Program-made: the position numbers and the translations under genes
Notes under the pieces: model-generated
Databases searched by the model: none
What the model was told of the DNA's origin: nothing
Seen by the model: the letters and a program-made list of their open reading frames with translations, nothing else
Shown: positions 30,084 through 38,101 of the stretch, piece by piece
Position numbering within the stretch: the first letter of the stretch is position 1
Layout of the letters: the number at the start of each line of letters is the position of its first letter
From: Marinobacter sp. es.042
GTDB taxonomy: Bacteria; Pseudomonadota; Gammaproteobacteria; Pseudomonadales; Oleiphilaceae
DNA length: 64,000 bases
NCBI RefSeq assembly: GCF_900188315.1
Contig: NZ_LT897781.1
Coordinates: 1,736,001-1,800,000, forward strand
Direction: 5' to 3'

Positions 30084-31013
30084 TCAGCCCCTGGGTTCGC
30101 CGCCATAGCCGTTAGCCTGCTGCAATTCCGGGCGGTCACCGGCCCGTTGCAGGCGGATATTGGTGCGGCGGTTATCTGCGGGCCGGTTGGATACCGGGTA
30201 CTGGTCGCCATGGGCCCGCACGGTAATCATGTTTTCATCAATACCGCTCGCCTTGAGGTAGTCGGCCACCACATTGGCGCGATCTTCGGAAAGCGCACGG
30301 TTGTCGATCCGGCTTCCAATTCTGTCACTGTGGCCATCCACAAAAATCCGCTCAACCGTCGAATCGGCGTTCACATAAGCCACGATGTTATCCAGTAGTT
30401 GCCTGTCGGCATCGGACAATTGCGTGCTGCCGCTGGCAAACGGCACCCTCGAGCGCTGGATCTGATCAAAGTTTACCGGCAGAAGATTGGACGTACAGCG
30501 TTGATAACGCTGGTACTCGCCGGCAAAGTTGATGTTGGAGACCTGAACCCGCACCGGGCGGCCATCAAACCACGATTCCCTGGTTACCGTCGGGCGCATC
30601 CCATCCAGAAGTCCATGGGCGACCACGAACGCCTGACGTGTATCCAGCGAGACCTGACGCCGATCATCCGATACGTTGACCGTTCCGAGGGGCTTCGGCG
30701 CCACACCCGGACGCCAGGCCGGTGCCTCGACCACAAGGCTGCCGCGCCCTGGTCGCATCAACGCAGAATCAGACTCCAGGAAAAAGCTGAGACTTTCACC
30801 GGCGCGATGATTGAACACCGCCCGACCGTAGCCGGGAACTTCGTGCACCAGTCGGCATTCAAATACCGACTCGGCGAGATACCACTGGCTGTTCTCGATT
30901 CCGGCGCCATAGCTGGCAGCCTGCGCGGCCGCCGGCAGAAGCACCACGGGCAACATGGCAACAAGCAGAGTATTCAGGAGTTGTCCGGGGCGAAATCCCA
31001 TAGAGCTAGCCAT
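30084..31013 (-). CDS. motY: Sodium-type flagellar stator protein MotY
   Basis: A 309-residue exported protein with a signal peptide (LLVAMLPVVLLPAAAQA). The N-terminal domain has the MotY pattern SQWYLAESVFECRLVHEVPGYG and PAWRPG; the C-terminal domain (about residues 190-295) is an OmpA-like peptidoglycan-binding module with VDGHSDRIGS and NRALSEDRANVVADYL. MotY forms the T-ring below the LP ring of the flagellar basal body and helps hold the stator in place. It lies divergently from pyrC, as in Pseudomonas, well away from any flagellar cluster. Two ATG codons four codons apart could serve as the start. Confidence 0.93.
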   Translation of the reverse strand: MASSMGFRPGQLLNTLLVAMLPVVLLPAAAQAASYGAGIENSQWYLAESVFECRLVHEVPGYGRAVFNHRAGESLSFFLESDSALMRPGRGSLVVEAPAWRPGVAPKPLGTVNVSDDRRQVSLDTRQAFVVAHGLLDGMRPTVTRESWFDGRPVRVQVSNINFAGEYQRYQRCTSNLLPVNFDQIQRSRVPFASGSTQLSDADRQLLDNIVAYVNADSTVERIFVDGHSDRIGSRIDNRALSEDRANVVADYLKASGIDENMITVRAHGDQYPVSNRPADNRRTNIRLQRAGDRPELQQANGYGGEPRG

Positions 31014-31103
31014 CAGTGTCCGGAGTTAGCAGAGTCAGACTGTTTAACGGCCTGAGCCGGAAGTTCTTTAGCCACCAACCGGAAAACAATCACCCGCGCC
31101 TTC

Positions 31104-31112
31104 TGGTATAAT
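31104..31112 (+). promoter_or_regulatory. Extended -10 promoter of pyrC
   Basis: TGGTATAAT carries a perfect TATAAT with an upstream TG, 72 bases before the pyrC start. No good -35 hexamer is visible at the usual distance, which is normal for an extended -10 promoter. Confidence 0.6.
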
Positions 31113-31184
31113 TCGCCAAATTTTTTCGGCTCCCAGAGAAACGGGCACAAGCTCGCCCCGCCAAAGGTATTTCGGACAAACGCC

Positions 31185-32216
31185 ATGACAGACAAGCTCA
31201 CGCTCACACGCCCCGACGACTGGCACCTTCACGTACGGGACGGCGAAATTCTCAAGGACGTGGTACCGGCTACGGCCGCCTGCTTCGGTCGCGCCATCAT
31301 CATGCCTAACCTGGTACCGCCGGTGACAACCGCAGCCGATGCCAAAGCCTACCGGGAACGCATTCTGGCGGCTGCCAATGGCACCGAGTTCGAGCCGTTG
31401 ATGACGCTATATCTAACCGAGAGCATGACGGCGCAGACCATCCGGGATGCCAGGGCTGCCGGCGTTGTGGCCGCCAAGCTTTACCCGGCCGGAGCAACGA
31501 CCAATTCCGACTCGGGGGTGAAGGATATCCGTAACATCTACCCGGTTCTGGAGGCCATGGCCGATTGTGGCATGCTGCTGCTGGTACACGGAGAGGTAAC
31601 CGATGCCGATATCGACATTTTCGACCGGGAAAAGGTATTTCTGGAGCGTGTCCTGGCACCCACTCTCGAGGCTTTCCCGAACCTCAAGGTTGTACTGGAA
31701 CACATCACCACGGCCGATTCCGCAGAATTTGTCCGGCAGCACGCCGGAGACAACCTCGGTGCGACTCTGACGCCCCAGCACCTGATGTACAACCGCAACC
31801 ACATGCTGGTAGGCGGCATTCGGCCGCATCTCTATTGCCTGCCAATCCTGAAGCGTAACCGCCATCAACAGGCGCTCAGGGACGCGGTGGCCAGCGGCGA
31901 CAAACGCTTTTTCCTGGGCACGGATTCCGCCCCTCATTCGAAGGATCGCAAAGAGGCAGCCTGCGGTTGTGCCGGCTGTTACTCGGCCTACGGCGCAATC
32001 GGCCTGTATGCGGACATTTTCGAGGAGCTTGGCATCTTGGATAAACTTGAAGCATTCGCCAGTTTCAACGGGCCGGATTTCTATGGCCTACCGCGGAATA
32101 CCGATACCATCACCCTGATTCGTGACCCCTGGACCATGCCGGCAGAGCTGCCGCTGGCTGACGGAACCATCGTGCCCCTCAAGGCTGGTGAAACCGTTCA
32201 CTGGAAACTGGCGTAA
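31185..32216 (+). CDS. pyrC: Dihydroorotase (type II) PyrC
   Basis: A 343-residue amidohydrolase matching the short E. coli-type dihydroorotase. The HxH metal motif is His14/His16 in [10 protein letters not shown]; the carboxylated lysine is in [15 protein letters not shown] near residue 105; LVHGEV and LEHITTADS supply further ligands, and the catalytic Asp is in FLGTDSAPH. It interconverts carbamoyl-aspartate and dihydroorotate in pyrimidine synthesis. The rnt gene follows after 44 bases and is likely cotranscribed, with a terminator after it. Confidence 0.97.
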   Translation: MTDKLTLTRPDDWHLHVRDGEILKDVVPATAACFGRAIIMPNLVPPVTTAADAKAYRERILAAANGTEFEPLMTLYLTESMTAQTIRDARAAGVVAAKLYPAGATTNSDSGVKDIRNIYPVLEAMADCGMLLLVHGEVTDADIDIFDREKVFLERVLAPTLEAFPNLKVVLEHITTADSAEFVRQHAGDNLGATLTPQHLMYNRNHMLVGGIRPHLYCLPILKRNRHQQALRDAVASGDKRFFLGTDSAPHSKDRKEAACGCAGCYSAYGAIGLYADIFEELGILDKLEAFASFNGPDFYGLPRNTDTITLIRDPWTMPAELPLADGTIVPLKAGETVHWKLA

Positions 32217-32260
32217 ACCTGACTTATTCCTTCTCACACACGGCCAAGACCGGAGCTTGA

Positions 32261-32917
32261 GTGACTGACGAAAACAAACCACCGCATCCCATGTCCCGCC
32301 GCTTTCGCGGGTTTCTGCCTGTTGTAGTCGACGTGGAAACCGCTGGCTTCAATCCCGAGCGGGACGCTCTGCTCGAAGTGGCAGCAGTGATACTGACCAT
32401 GGACGAAGACGGCTGGGTGCGGCGCGCTGAGACCCACGTTCAGCAGATCGATCCTTTTGAAGGTGCGAATCTGGAGCAGTCCGCCCTTGATTTCACCGGT
32501 ATTGATCCGTGGAATCCGGAGCGAGAAGCGGTACCCGAGCGGGAAGGACTCAGCGAGATCTTCAGTCCCATTCGCAAGGCGGTGAAGAACCACGATTGCA
32601 AGCGAGCCGTCCTGGTGGGCCACAATGCCACCTTTGACCATAACTTCATCTTTGCAGCCGCGCTGCGGGCCGACATCCGTCGTAACCCATTTCACCCTTT
32701 CTCAACCTTCGATACCGCCACGCTGGCCGGCCTGGCCTATGGCCACACGGTTCTGGCCCAGGCCTGCAAACTCGCGGGCATTCCGTTCAGCAATAAGGAA
32801 GCCCATTCCGCCGCCTATGACGCGGAAAAAACCGCAGAGCTGTTCTGCGGCATTGTGAATCGCTGGAAAGAACTGGGCGGCTTTCCGCCTCCGGTGATCC
32901 TCGAAGAGACCGAGTAA
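32261..32917 (+). CDS. rnt: Ribonuclease T
   Basis: A 218-residue DEDDh exonuclease. Acidic residues Asp24 and Glu26 lie in VVDVETAGF, the third motif in [12 protein letters not shown], and the His/Asp motif in [12 protein letters not shown]. RNase T trims 3' ends of tRNA and other stable RNAs. The frame starts at a GTG (32261); an ATG at 32291 would shorten the protein by 10 residues, but related proteins carry a similar N-terminal extension. Confidence 0.95.
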   Translation: MTDENKPPHPMSRRFRGFLPVVVDVETAGFNPERDALLEVAAVILTMDEDGWVRRAETHVQQIDPFEGANLEQSALDFTGIDPWNPEREAVPEREGLSEIFSPIRKAVKNHDCKRAVLVGHNATFDHNFIFAAALRADIRRNPFHPFSTFDTATLAGLAYGHTVLAQACKLAGIPFSNKEAHSAAYDAEKTAELFCGIVNRWKELGGFPPPVILEETE

Positions 32918-32929
32918 CCGCCATAAAAA

Positions 32930-32947
32930 AACCCGCCGCAGCGGGTT
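32930..32947 (+). terminator. Rho-independent terminator after rnt
   Basis: AACCCGC / GCGGGTT stem (32930-32936 and 32941-32947) with a CGCA loop, flanked by seven A before and by TTGTTTTC after, 12 bases past the rnt stop. Confidence 0.88.
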
Positions 32948-32993
32948 TTGTTTTCTGTGTGCCGGGCATAAGTGTGGAAGCCACGCCTCGTAC

Positions 32994-35240
32994 TCAGCTG
33001 ACTTTAAACCGGGACAGCGAATCTTTGAGCTGATGAGACAACTCCGCCAAGTCACCACTGGCTTCGGATATCTGGGCCATGGCCTGTTTGGTCTCAAGGG
33101 ACTTATCAGCAATTGTCGATACGTTGCGCGTTACTTCTTCGGCCGTGGCTGATTGCTCTTCGGATGCCGTAGCAATCTGCTCGGCCATACCGGACATCCG
33201 GGTGACCTCGTCCACTGCCTCGCGAAGCCGCAATACAACGGCGCCTGCCCGCTCGGAAATACCGCTGGCCTGTGCGCTGCAGCGGGTAACCACCTTTGAA
33301 GCACGCTCCGACGAATTGACCAGGGTTTCGATGGAACTACTTATCTCCTCGGTCGCCTCTTGGCTATTCTTGGCCAGGCTGCGCACCTCATCCGCAACCA
33401 CCGCGAAGCCCCGGCCCTGTTCACCGGCCCGGGCCGCTTCAATGGCAGCATTCAGAGCCAGCAAGTTAGTTTGGTCGGCGATGGACTTTATCGAATCTAG
33501 AACCCTGGTAATGGACTCCATATTCTTTCGCAAATCCTCTATGCCGGCCTCTGCTTCCTCCAGTTCCCTGGCCATAGCTCGGGTGTCAGCAGCGGAGGAT
33601 TCCACCTCGGTTGCGCTGCGGCTCACCGCCTCATCAGTGCGCCGGGCACCGGCTGCCGATTCAGCGGTATTCTGGGACACCTCGCTGATTGCTGAGGACA
33701 TTTCTTCAATAGCCGACGCCACCTGCTCAGTCTGCTCTGCCTGCTGATTCACATTGTCCAGGGTCTGCGAGATAGTGCCGGACAACTGTTCGGACGCACT
33801 GGCCTGGCGCTGGGACGCTTCTTCAACCTTGAAGATCACTTCTTTCAGGTCCGACACCATCTTGAGCATGGAGCCGTATACGCCCGCGGCCTTGTCACTG
33901 TCGGACGAATCAATGACCAGGTTACCCGCCGCCACCTGTTCCGCCAGTGCCTGCAATTCGGCCGGGTCTTTGCCAAGGGGTTTCATGATCCGCGCCGCGG
34001 TCCAGACTGCCACGGCCACCACAGCCAGGAGCACAATAGCAATGGCTATCGCCGTCAGCGTCCACATTTCACGCACCGGCGCCAGGGCCTCGTCTTCGCT
34101 GATCTCCGCCACAAGCGCCCAGTTCAGCCCGCCTACGGTAACTGGCCTGTGGGCGGAAAACACTGGCTCGCCACGGTAGGACGTAACCACGCCTTCACCG
34201 GAATTTCCGGCCAGGGCCTCATCCACCGATGTCGAACTAATGCGTCCATTCTCCGGGTCGGCAAAGGAAGCGACAACACTGCGGTTTTCTGGATCCAGGT
34301 AGGAGTCTGACCGCATCAGGTTATCCGGCCCCACCAGATAGGCATCCCCGGTTTCGCCCATGCCATCTCGTTCCATCATGATGTTGTTCAGGCTGTCGAT
34401 GGGAAACTGGAAGGCCAGCACGGCCAACCGCTCATCTTTTTCGGAATATATGGGGGTTGCCACAAATCCGGCGGGCGCACCGTAGGACGGTACATACCGA
34501 GTAAAATCAACAAAAGTCGGAGCAGTATCCTGTTCGTCAGACATCGCCTGACGATAAGCTGCCGCCAGGCCAGAATTCGCGTAGGGACCGTCTTTCAGGG
34601 AGGTAGCAAAATCCACCTCTTTGGCTACGGAATAGATAACATGGCCTGTATCGGCATCAATGAGATAAATATCGTAGTAGCCGAACGCCTCCTGAAACTC
34701 CTTGAACGAGGTGTGCCACTGTTTGTGAAGCGTGTTATAAAACTGCGCGATATGGACGTCAGCCGATACCAATTCGTCTTTCTGCCCCACAGGATTCGGG
34801 TTGTCCACGATGTAACCCATCTGCAGAGCCAGGCTGTTTTTGCTGAGGGATGCAACGAAGTCCGAGGCTGAACGTCCGTTAGCACCACCATTTTGCTGCA
34901 AGGGTGGCAAAAAATTCTGCTGATAATAAGCCTCGACGTTGTCTCGTAAGGTCGATTGCTCCTCTTTTACCAGTTTTTCATAATTTTGAAATGCCAAACC
35001 AAACCCCTGGGCCGCCGTTCGGGTCCCGCGATTATTGGCCATGGCTTTCAGCTGCCGGGCAATAGTGCTGAGATAATCTTCAACACTATTCTGCTTATTG
35101 GTAGCCGCAATAGAGAGTTGTTGCAACGCCTGTTCCGTCAGGCTCTGTCGGGCAATTTCGGCGTTAAAAAATGAGATGGCAATGACGGGAAGCAGGCCAA
35201 CCAGCAGCAAAGTCAGCAAAAGACGTTTCTTGAGAGTCAT
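32994..35240 (-). CDS. Methyl-accepting chemotaxis protein
   Basis: A 748-residue chemoreceptor. A first membrane helix at residues about 7-27 is followed by a large periplasmic sensor (about 30-390), probably a double-Cache domain, from its length and patterns such as [16 protein letters not shown] and [11 protein letters not shown] second membrane helix ([20 protein letters not shown]) is followed by a HAMP segment. The cytoplasmic signalling domain contains the hairpin tip [37 protein letters not shown] read across the tip. The ligand is not predictable. The ATG at 35240 was preferred over the adjoining TTG. It lies downstream of the wax-ester reductase on the same strand, separated by 157 bases and a hairpin. 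Confidence 0.94.
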   Translation of the reverse strand: MTLKKRLLLTLLLVGLLPVIAISFFNAEIARQSLTEQALQQLSIAATNKQNSVEDYLSTIARQLKAMANNRGTRTAAQGFGLAFQNYEKLVKEEQSTLRDNVEAYYQQNFLPPLQQNGGANGRSASDFVASLSKNSLALQMGYIVDNPNPVGQKDELVSADVHIAQFYNTLHKQWHTSFKEFQEAFGYYDIYLIDADTGHVIYSVAKEVDFATSLKDGPYANSGLAAAYRQAMSDEQDTAPTFVDFTRYVPSYGAPAGFVATPIYSEKDERLAVLAFQFPIDSLNNIMMERDGMGETGDAYLVGPDNLMRSDSYLDPENRSVVASFADPENGRISSTSVDEALAGNSGEGVVTSYRGEPVFSAHRPVTVGGLNWALVAEISEDEALAPVREMWTLTAIAIAIVLLAVVAVAVWTAARIMKPLGKDPAELQALAEQVAAGNLVIDSSDSDKAAGVYGSMLKMVSDLKEVIFKVEEASQRQASASEQLSGTISQTLDNVNQQAEQTEQVASAIEEMSSAISEVSQNTAESAAGARRTDEAVSRSATEVESSAADTRAMARELEEAEAGIEDLRKNMESITRVLDSIKSIADQTNLLALNAAIEAARAGEQGRGFAVVADEVRSLAKNSQEATEEISSSIETLVNSSERASKVVTRCSAQASGISERAGAVVLRLREAVDEVTRMSGMAEQIATASEEQSATAEEVTRNVSTIADKSLETKQAMAQISEASGDLAELSHQLKDSLSRFKVS

Positions 35241-35351
35241 CAATAGCCCTTCTTTTATATTGTTCTTGTATTAACCATCGGCTATCGGCACGTTTTCTTT
35301 AGCCCAGAACACTTCCTAAAAGAGGCGAATCTCGTTTAACCCATTAATATG

Positions 35352-35374
35352 GGAGGGGGAGTAACTCCCCCTCC
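35352..35374 (-). terminator. GC-rich hairpin after the wax-ester reductase gene
   Basis: Perfect 10-bp inverted repeat GGAGGGGGAG / CTCCCCCTCC (35352-35361 and 35365-35374) with a 3-base loop, 24 bases after the reductase stop on the minus strand. No T-run follows in either direction, so it may act as a terminator or as an mRNA 3'-end stabiliser. Confidence 0.55.
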
Positions 35375-35397
35375 AACTCGACTCAGGGGCTAAGACA

Positions 35398-37383
35398 TTA
35401 CCAGTAGATGCCCCGCATGATGGCGGCGAAAGCTACCTGCTCGCTGGACACCTTCGGCTTCTCCCCGGAACGGCTACCGGCGGCGGACGGTGAATCCGGG
35501 AACATCCGGTAACCGGTGTTCATGACGATTTCGGCCATCTTGGGCGCCAGGGCATGAAGCACCTGGGCAAAGATACCCAAACGGGTAGCGATCCGCTTCG
35601 GCCGATAGACAATGGCATCCGCAACCATGGTTGCAGCCTCGTCTGGCGTCAGCGTCGGAACAGAATCGTAGATCTTGGTTGGCGCAATCATCGGCGTTTT
35701 CACCAGCGGCATGTTAATGGTGGTGAACGTGACATTGCGATCCGACCATTCCGAAGCGGCGCAGCGGCTGAAGGCATCCAGCGCGGACTTGGAGGCCACG
35801 TAAGCCGAGAACCTGGGAGCGTTGGTCAACACACCGATGGACGAGATGTTGACCACGTGACCGCGGCGATTCTCCAGCATCTTGGGCGCAAAGCCCATGA
35901 TCAGACGAACGGAACCAAAGTAGTTCAGTTGCATGGTGCGCTCGAAATCGTGGAAGCGGTCGAACGACAGATCCAGTGAACGGCGAATCGAGCGCCCGGC
36001 GTTGTTGACCAGCACGTCGACCTGGCCATGGTTATCCAACACGGTCTTCACGAACTCGTCGCAGGCATCCATATCGGAAAAATCGCAGGGATAGGCATGC
36101 ACGCTTGCGCCCCGGGACTCCAGCTCCGCGGCCACTTCCTTCAGGCGCTCGAGTTTGCGGGCACCGATCACAAGGATCGCGCCGGCGTCTGCCAGTTTCT
36201 GGGCAGTTGCAAGGCCAATACCGGACGTAGCACCGGTCACCACGCAGACGCGACCTTCAACCGTGCCCTTGAGCGTGCGGTCCTTGAACAGGTCGGGGTC
36301 CAGATTGCGCTCCCAATAGTCCCAGATCACCGGCGCGTAATCTGGCAGGCGAGGCACTTCAATGCCGGTGCCTTTCAGAACGCGCTCGGTTTCGCGGGCG
36401 TCAAAACGGGTCGGGTAATTGATGAACGACATCACGGATGGCGGAATGCCCATATCGTCAAGGATCGCCGACGTCAGACGCTTCACCGGTGGCAGGTTCT
36501 TCAAGCTCTGGCGAATGAATGGCGGAATAAAGCCGAACATGCGGGAATCGATCCGAATCCCCATCCGCGGTGCGTGACCAGCCTCGCTGAAGATGTTGAG
36601 AATTTCGCCAACCTTGTACGGATCGGTATCCACCAGGTGAAAGCACTTGCCGTCTTCACCCTCGAGGTGGGCAATATGATCCATGGCGTTAACCACGAAA
36701 TCCACCGGCACAATGTTCAGACGCCCACCCTCGACACCAATGGTCGGAACCCACTGGGGCAGCGCGTGGCGGATTTTCTGAATCATCTTGAAGAAATAGT
36801 AGGGGCCATCCACCTTGTCCATTTCACCGGTAGCGGTATGCCCAATCACCATGCCCGGGCGGTAGATGCGGAAGGGAACCTTGCATTCCTCACGAACGAC
36901 CTTTTCAGATTCGTGCTTGGTCCGCAGGTACGGATGATCCAGCTTCTCAGCTTCCTCGAACATGTCCTCGCGGAAGATTCCCTTGAACAGACCGGCAGCC
37001 GCAATGGAAGAAACGTGATGGAAGTGCTTGGCGCCCATCGCCTCCGCAGCATTCACCGCAGCCCGGGTGCCCTCGATATTGGTCGCCTGCTGGGCTTCTT
37101 CATCTGCGCCCATATCGTACACGGCGGCGAGGTGAAAGAAGTGGTCAATTTTCCCCTTCAGGGCTTTCATCGTCTTGGCGTCGATGCCCAGATTCTTGCT
37201 TGTCAGGTCGCCTATAACAGCCTTAACCTGGGTTTCATCCGCGCCCCAGCGCTCACGCAATTTGTCCAGCTTGTCCTGGGATTGCTCACGCACCAATACG
37301 TGGACAGTGCCACCACGTGCCAGAAGCTTCTCCACCAGGAAACGGCCAATAAATCCGGTGCCACCCGTCAGGAAATAATTCAT
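35398..37383 (-). CDS. Bifunctional fatty acyl-CoA/acyl-ACP reductase (alcohol-forming), wax ester pathway
   Basis: A 661-residue protein made of two reductase domains. The N-terminal half (residues about 1-365) has the Rossmann motif GGTGFIGR at 7-14 and an active-site Tyr152/Lys156 pair; the C-terminal half (about 375-600) is a short-chain dehydrogenase with TGATSGIG at 383-390 and Tyr528/Lys532. Length and layout match the Marinobacter enzyme that reduces acyl-CoA or acyl-ACP, through a bound aldehyde, to fatty alcohol with NADPH, supplying wax-ester synthases. The ATG at 37381-37383 is used; a TTG codon just before it also lies in frame. No wax-ester synthase is in the window. Operator-like repeats lie 129-175 bases upstream. 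It is the strongest taxonomic marker here. Confidence 0.95.
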   Translation of the reverse strand: MNYFLTGGTGFIGRFLVEKLLARGGTVHVLVREQSQDKLDKLRERWGADETQVKAVIGDLTSKNLGIDAKTMKALKGKIDHFFHLAAVYDMGADEEAQQATNIEGTRAAVNAAEAMGAKHFHHVSSIAAAGLFKGIFREDMFEEAEKLDHPYLRTKHESEKVVREECKVPFRIYRPGMVIGHTATGEMDKVDGPYYFFKMIQKIRHALPQWVPTIGVEGGRLNIVPVDFVVNAMDHIAHLEGEDGKCFHLVDTDPYKVGEILNIFSEAGHAPRMGIRIDSRMFGFIPPFIRQSLKNLPPVKRLTSAILDDMGIPPSVMSFINYPTRFDARETERVLKGTGIEVPRLPDYAPVIWDYWERNLDPDLFKDRTLKGTVEGRVCVVTGATSGIGLATAQKLADAGAILVIGARKLERLKEVAAELESRGASVHAYPCDFSDMDACDEFVKTVLDNHGQVDVLVNNAGRSIRRSLDLSFDRFHDFERTMQLNYFGSVRLIMGFAPKMLENRRGHVVNISSIGVLTNAPRFSAYVASKSALDAFSRCAASEWSDRNVTFTTINMPLVKTPMIAPTKIYDSVPTLTPDEAATMVADAIVYRPKRIATRLGIFAQVLHALAPKMAEIVMNTGYRMFPDSPSAAGSRSGEKPKVSSEQVAFAAIMRGIYW

Positions 37384-37767
37384 CAATCTTCCACCCTGCT
37401 TGTTGCTCGTTGTTGTCTATCCATGCCAGCACCCATACGACTAAAGTCTTAGAGTTTTCCGGAAACGCCGGCATTGTACTTAATTGCAACCTTCATGTAT
37501 CGAACTTTTTTAGAGCTTTTACTCTGTAAGCCTTTGTTTTGTATAGAGCTATTACTCTAAATTCCTGACCCGACAAGCGGGACATGCCTGTCCGGTTCGC
37601 CGACACAATGTTTTTGAGACTAGCACAGGAATTGCCCCATGCATGCTCAATTTGCGGATTACCACAATGCAATGAAAGCGCCCGCCAGCAATGACATAAT
37701 CGGGAACTTATCGCGCCTTTTGGCATCTCTTGTTTTCACAGGAACACCGATCTCCGGAACCCCTACT
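37384..37767. other. Intergenic control region of the wax-ester reductase
   Basis: 384 bases separate the divergent reductase gene and the small unknown gene at 37768. It holds two near-identical inverted-repeat sites (37512-37525 and 37545-37558) and AT-rich flanks such as TACAAT on the minus strand as a possible -10. Short open frames on both strands lack a family signature, and I call no gene. Confidence 0.5.
37512..37558. promoter_or_regulatory. Tandem AGAGCT-N-TTACTCT operator-like sites
   Basis: AGAGCTTTTACTCT (37512-37525) and AGAGCTATTACTCT (37545-37558) differ at one position. Each is an imperfect palindrome with AGAG/CTCT ends. Their centres are 33 bases apart, close to three helical turns, the spacing expected of cooperative repressor or activator sites. 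They lie upstream of the fatty acyl reductase gene, so a regulator of storage-lipid synthesis is a natural candidate; the regulator is unknown. Confidence 0.45.
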
Positions 37768-38067
37768 ATGCAGAAAGACAATCCCAACGCGGAACGCTAC
37801 ATTTCGATCGCCCGGGCCTGCCTGAAGGCCATCAACGACACAGCCGATAACGCTGGTTCACGGGAAGAGAAAATTCAGGCGGTCTACGAGGCCATCGACA
37901 AGGCCTTCCAGGCCGAGTTCGCAGATTATCGCCAGTCCGTCGCCATCATGGCCACGGTTCTCGAGCGTATTGCCTCGGGCCAGCTGGACAGTGAGAAAGC
38001 CGCCGACCTGGCACGTAAAACACTTGATCAGCAGCCTGAAGGCACCCGCAACGCGCTGATGCACTGA
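37768..38067 (+). CDS. Small protein of unknown function
   Basis: A 99-residue acidic, mostly helical, soluble protein without signal peptide or membrane segment; I do not recognise the family. Conserved-looking segments are ERYISIARACLKAINDTAD and FADYRQSVAIMATVLERI. The frame is open 43 codons further upstream, but the ATG at 37768 was chosen because the codons before it look non-coding. It ends 34 bases before the M16 peptidase gene and could be cotranscribed with it. Confidence 0.6.
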   Translation: MQKDNPNAERYISIARACLKAINDTADNAGSREEKIQAVYEAIDKAFQAEFADYRQSVAIMATVLERIASGQLDSEKAADLARKTLDQQPEGTRNALMH

Positions 38068-38101
38068 TACGCAAACGTCTTCTCCGGATCCCAGAGGGCC
38101 T

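Noticed and set aside
36028..37452. A 474-codon open frame antisense to the wax-ester reductase
   Set aside because: The minus-strand reductase has clear catalytic motifs; the antisense frame is composition-driven.
37493..37726. A 77-codon minus-strand open frame in the reductase control region
   Set aside because: It overlaps the operator-like repeats and has no family resemblance.
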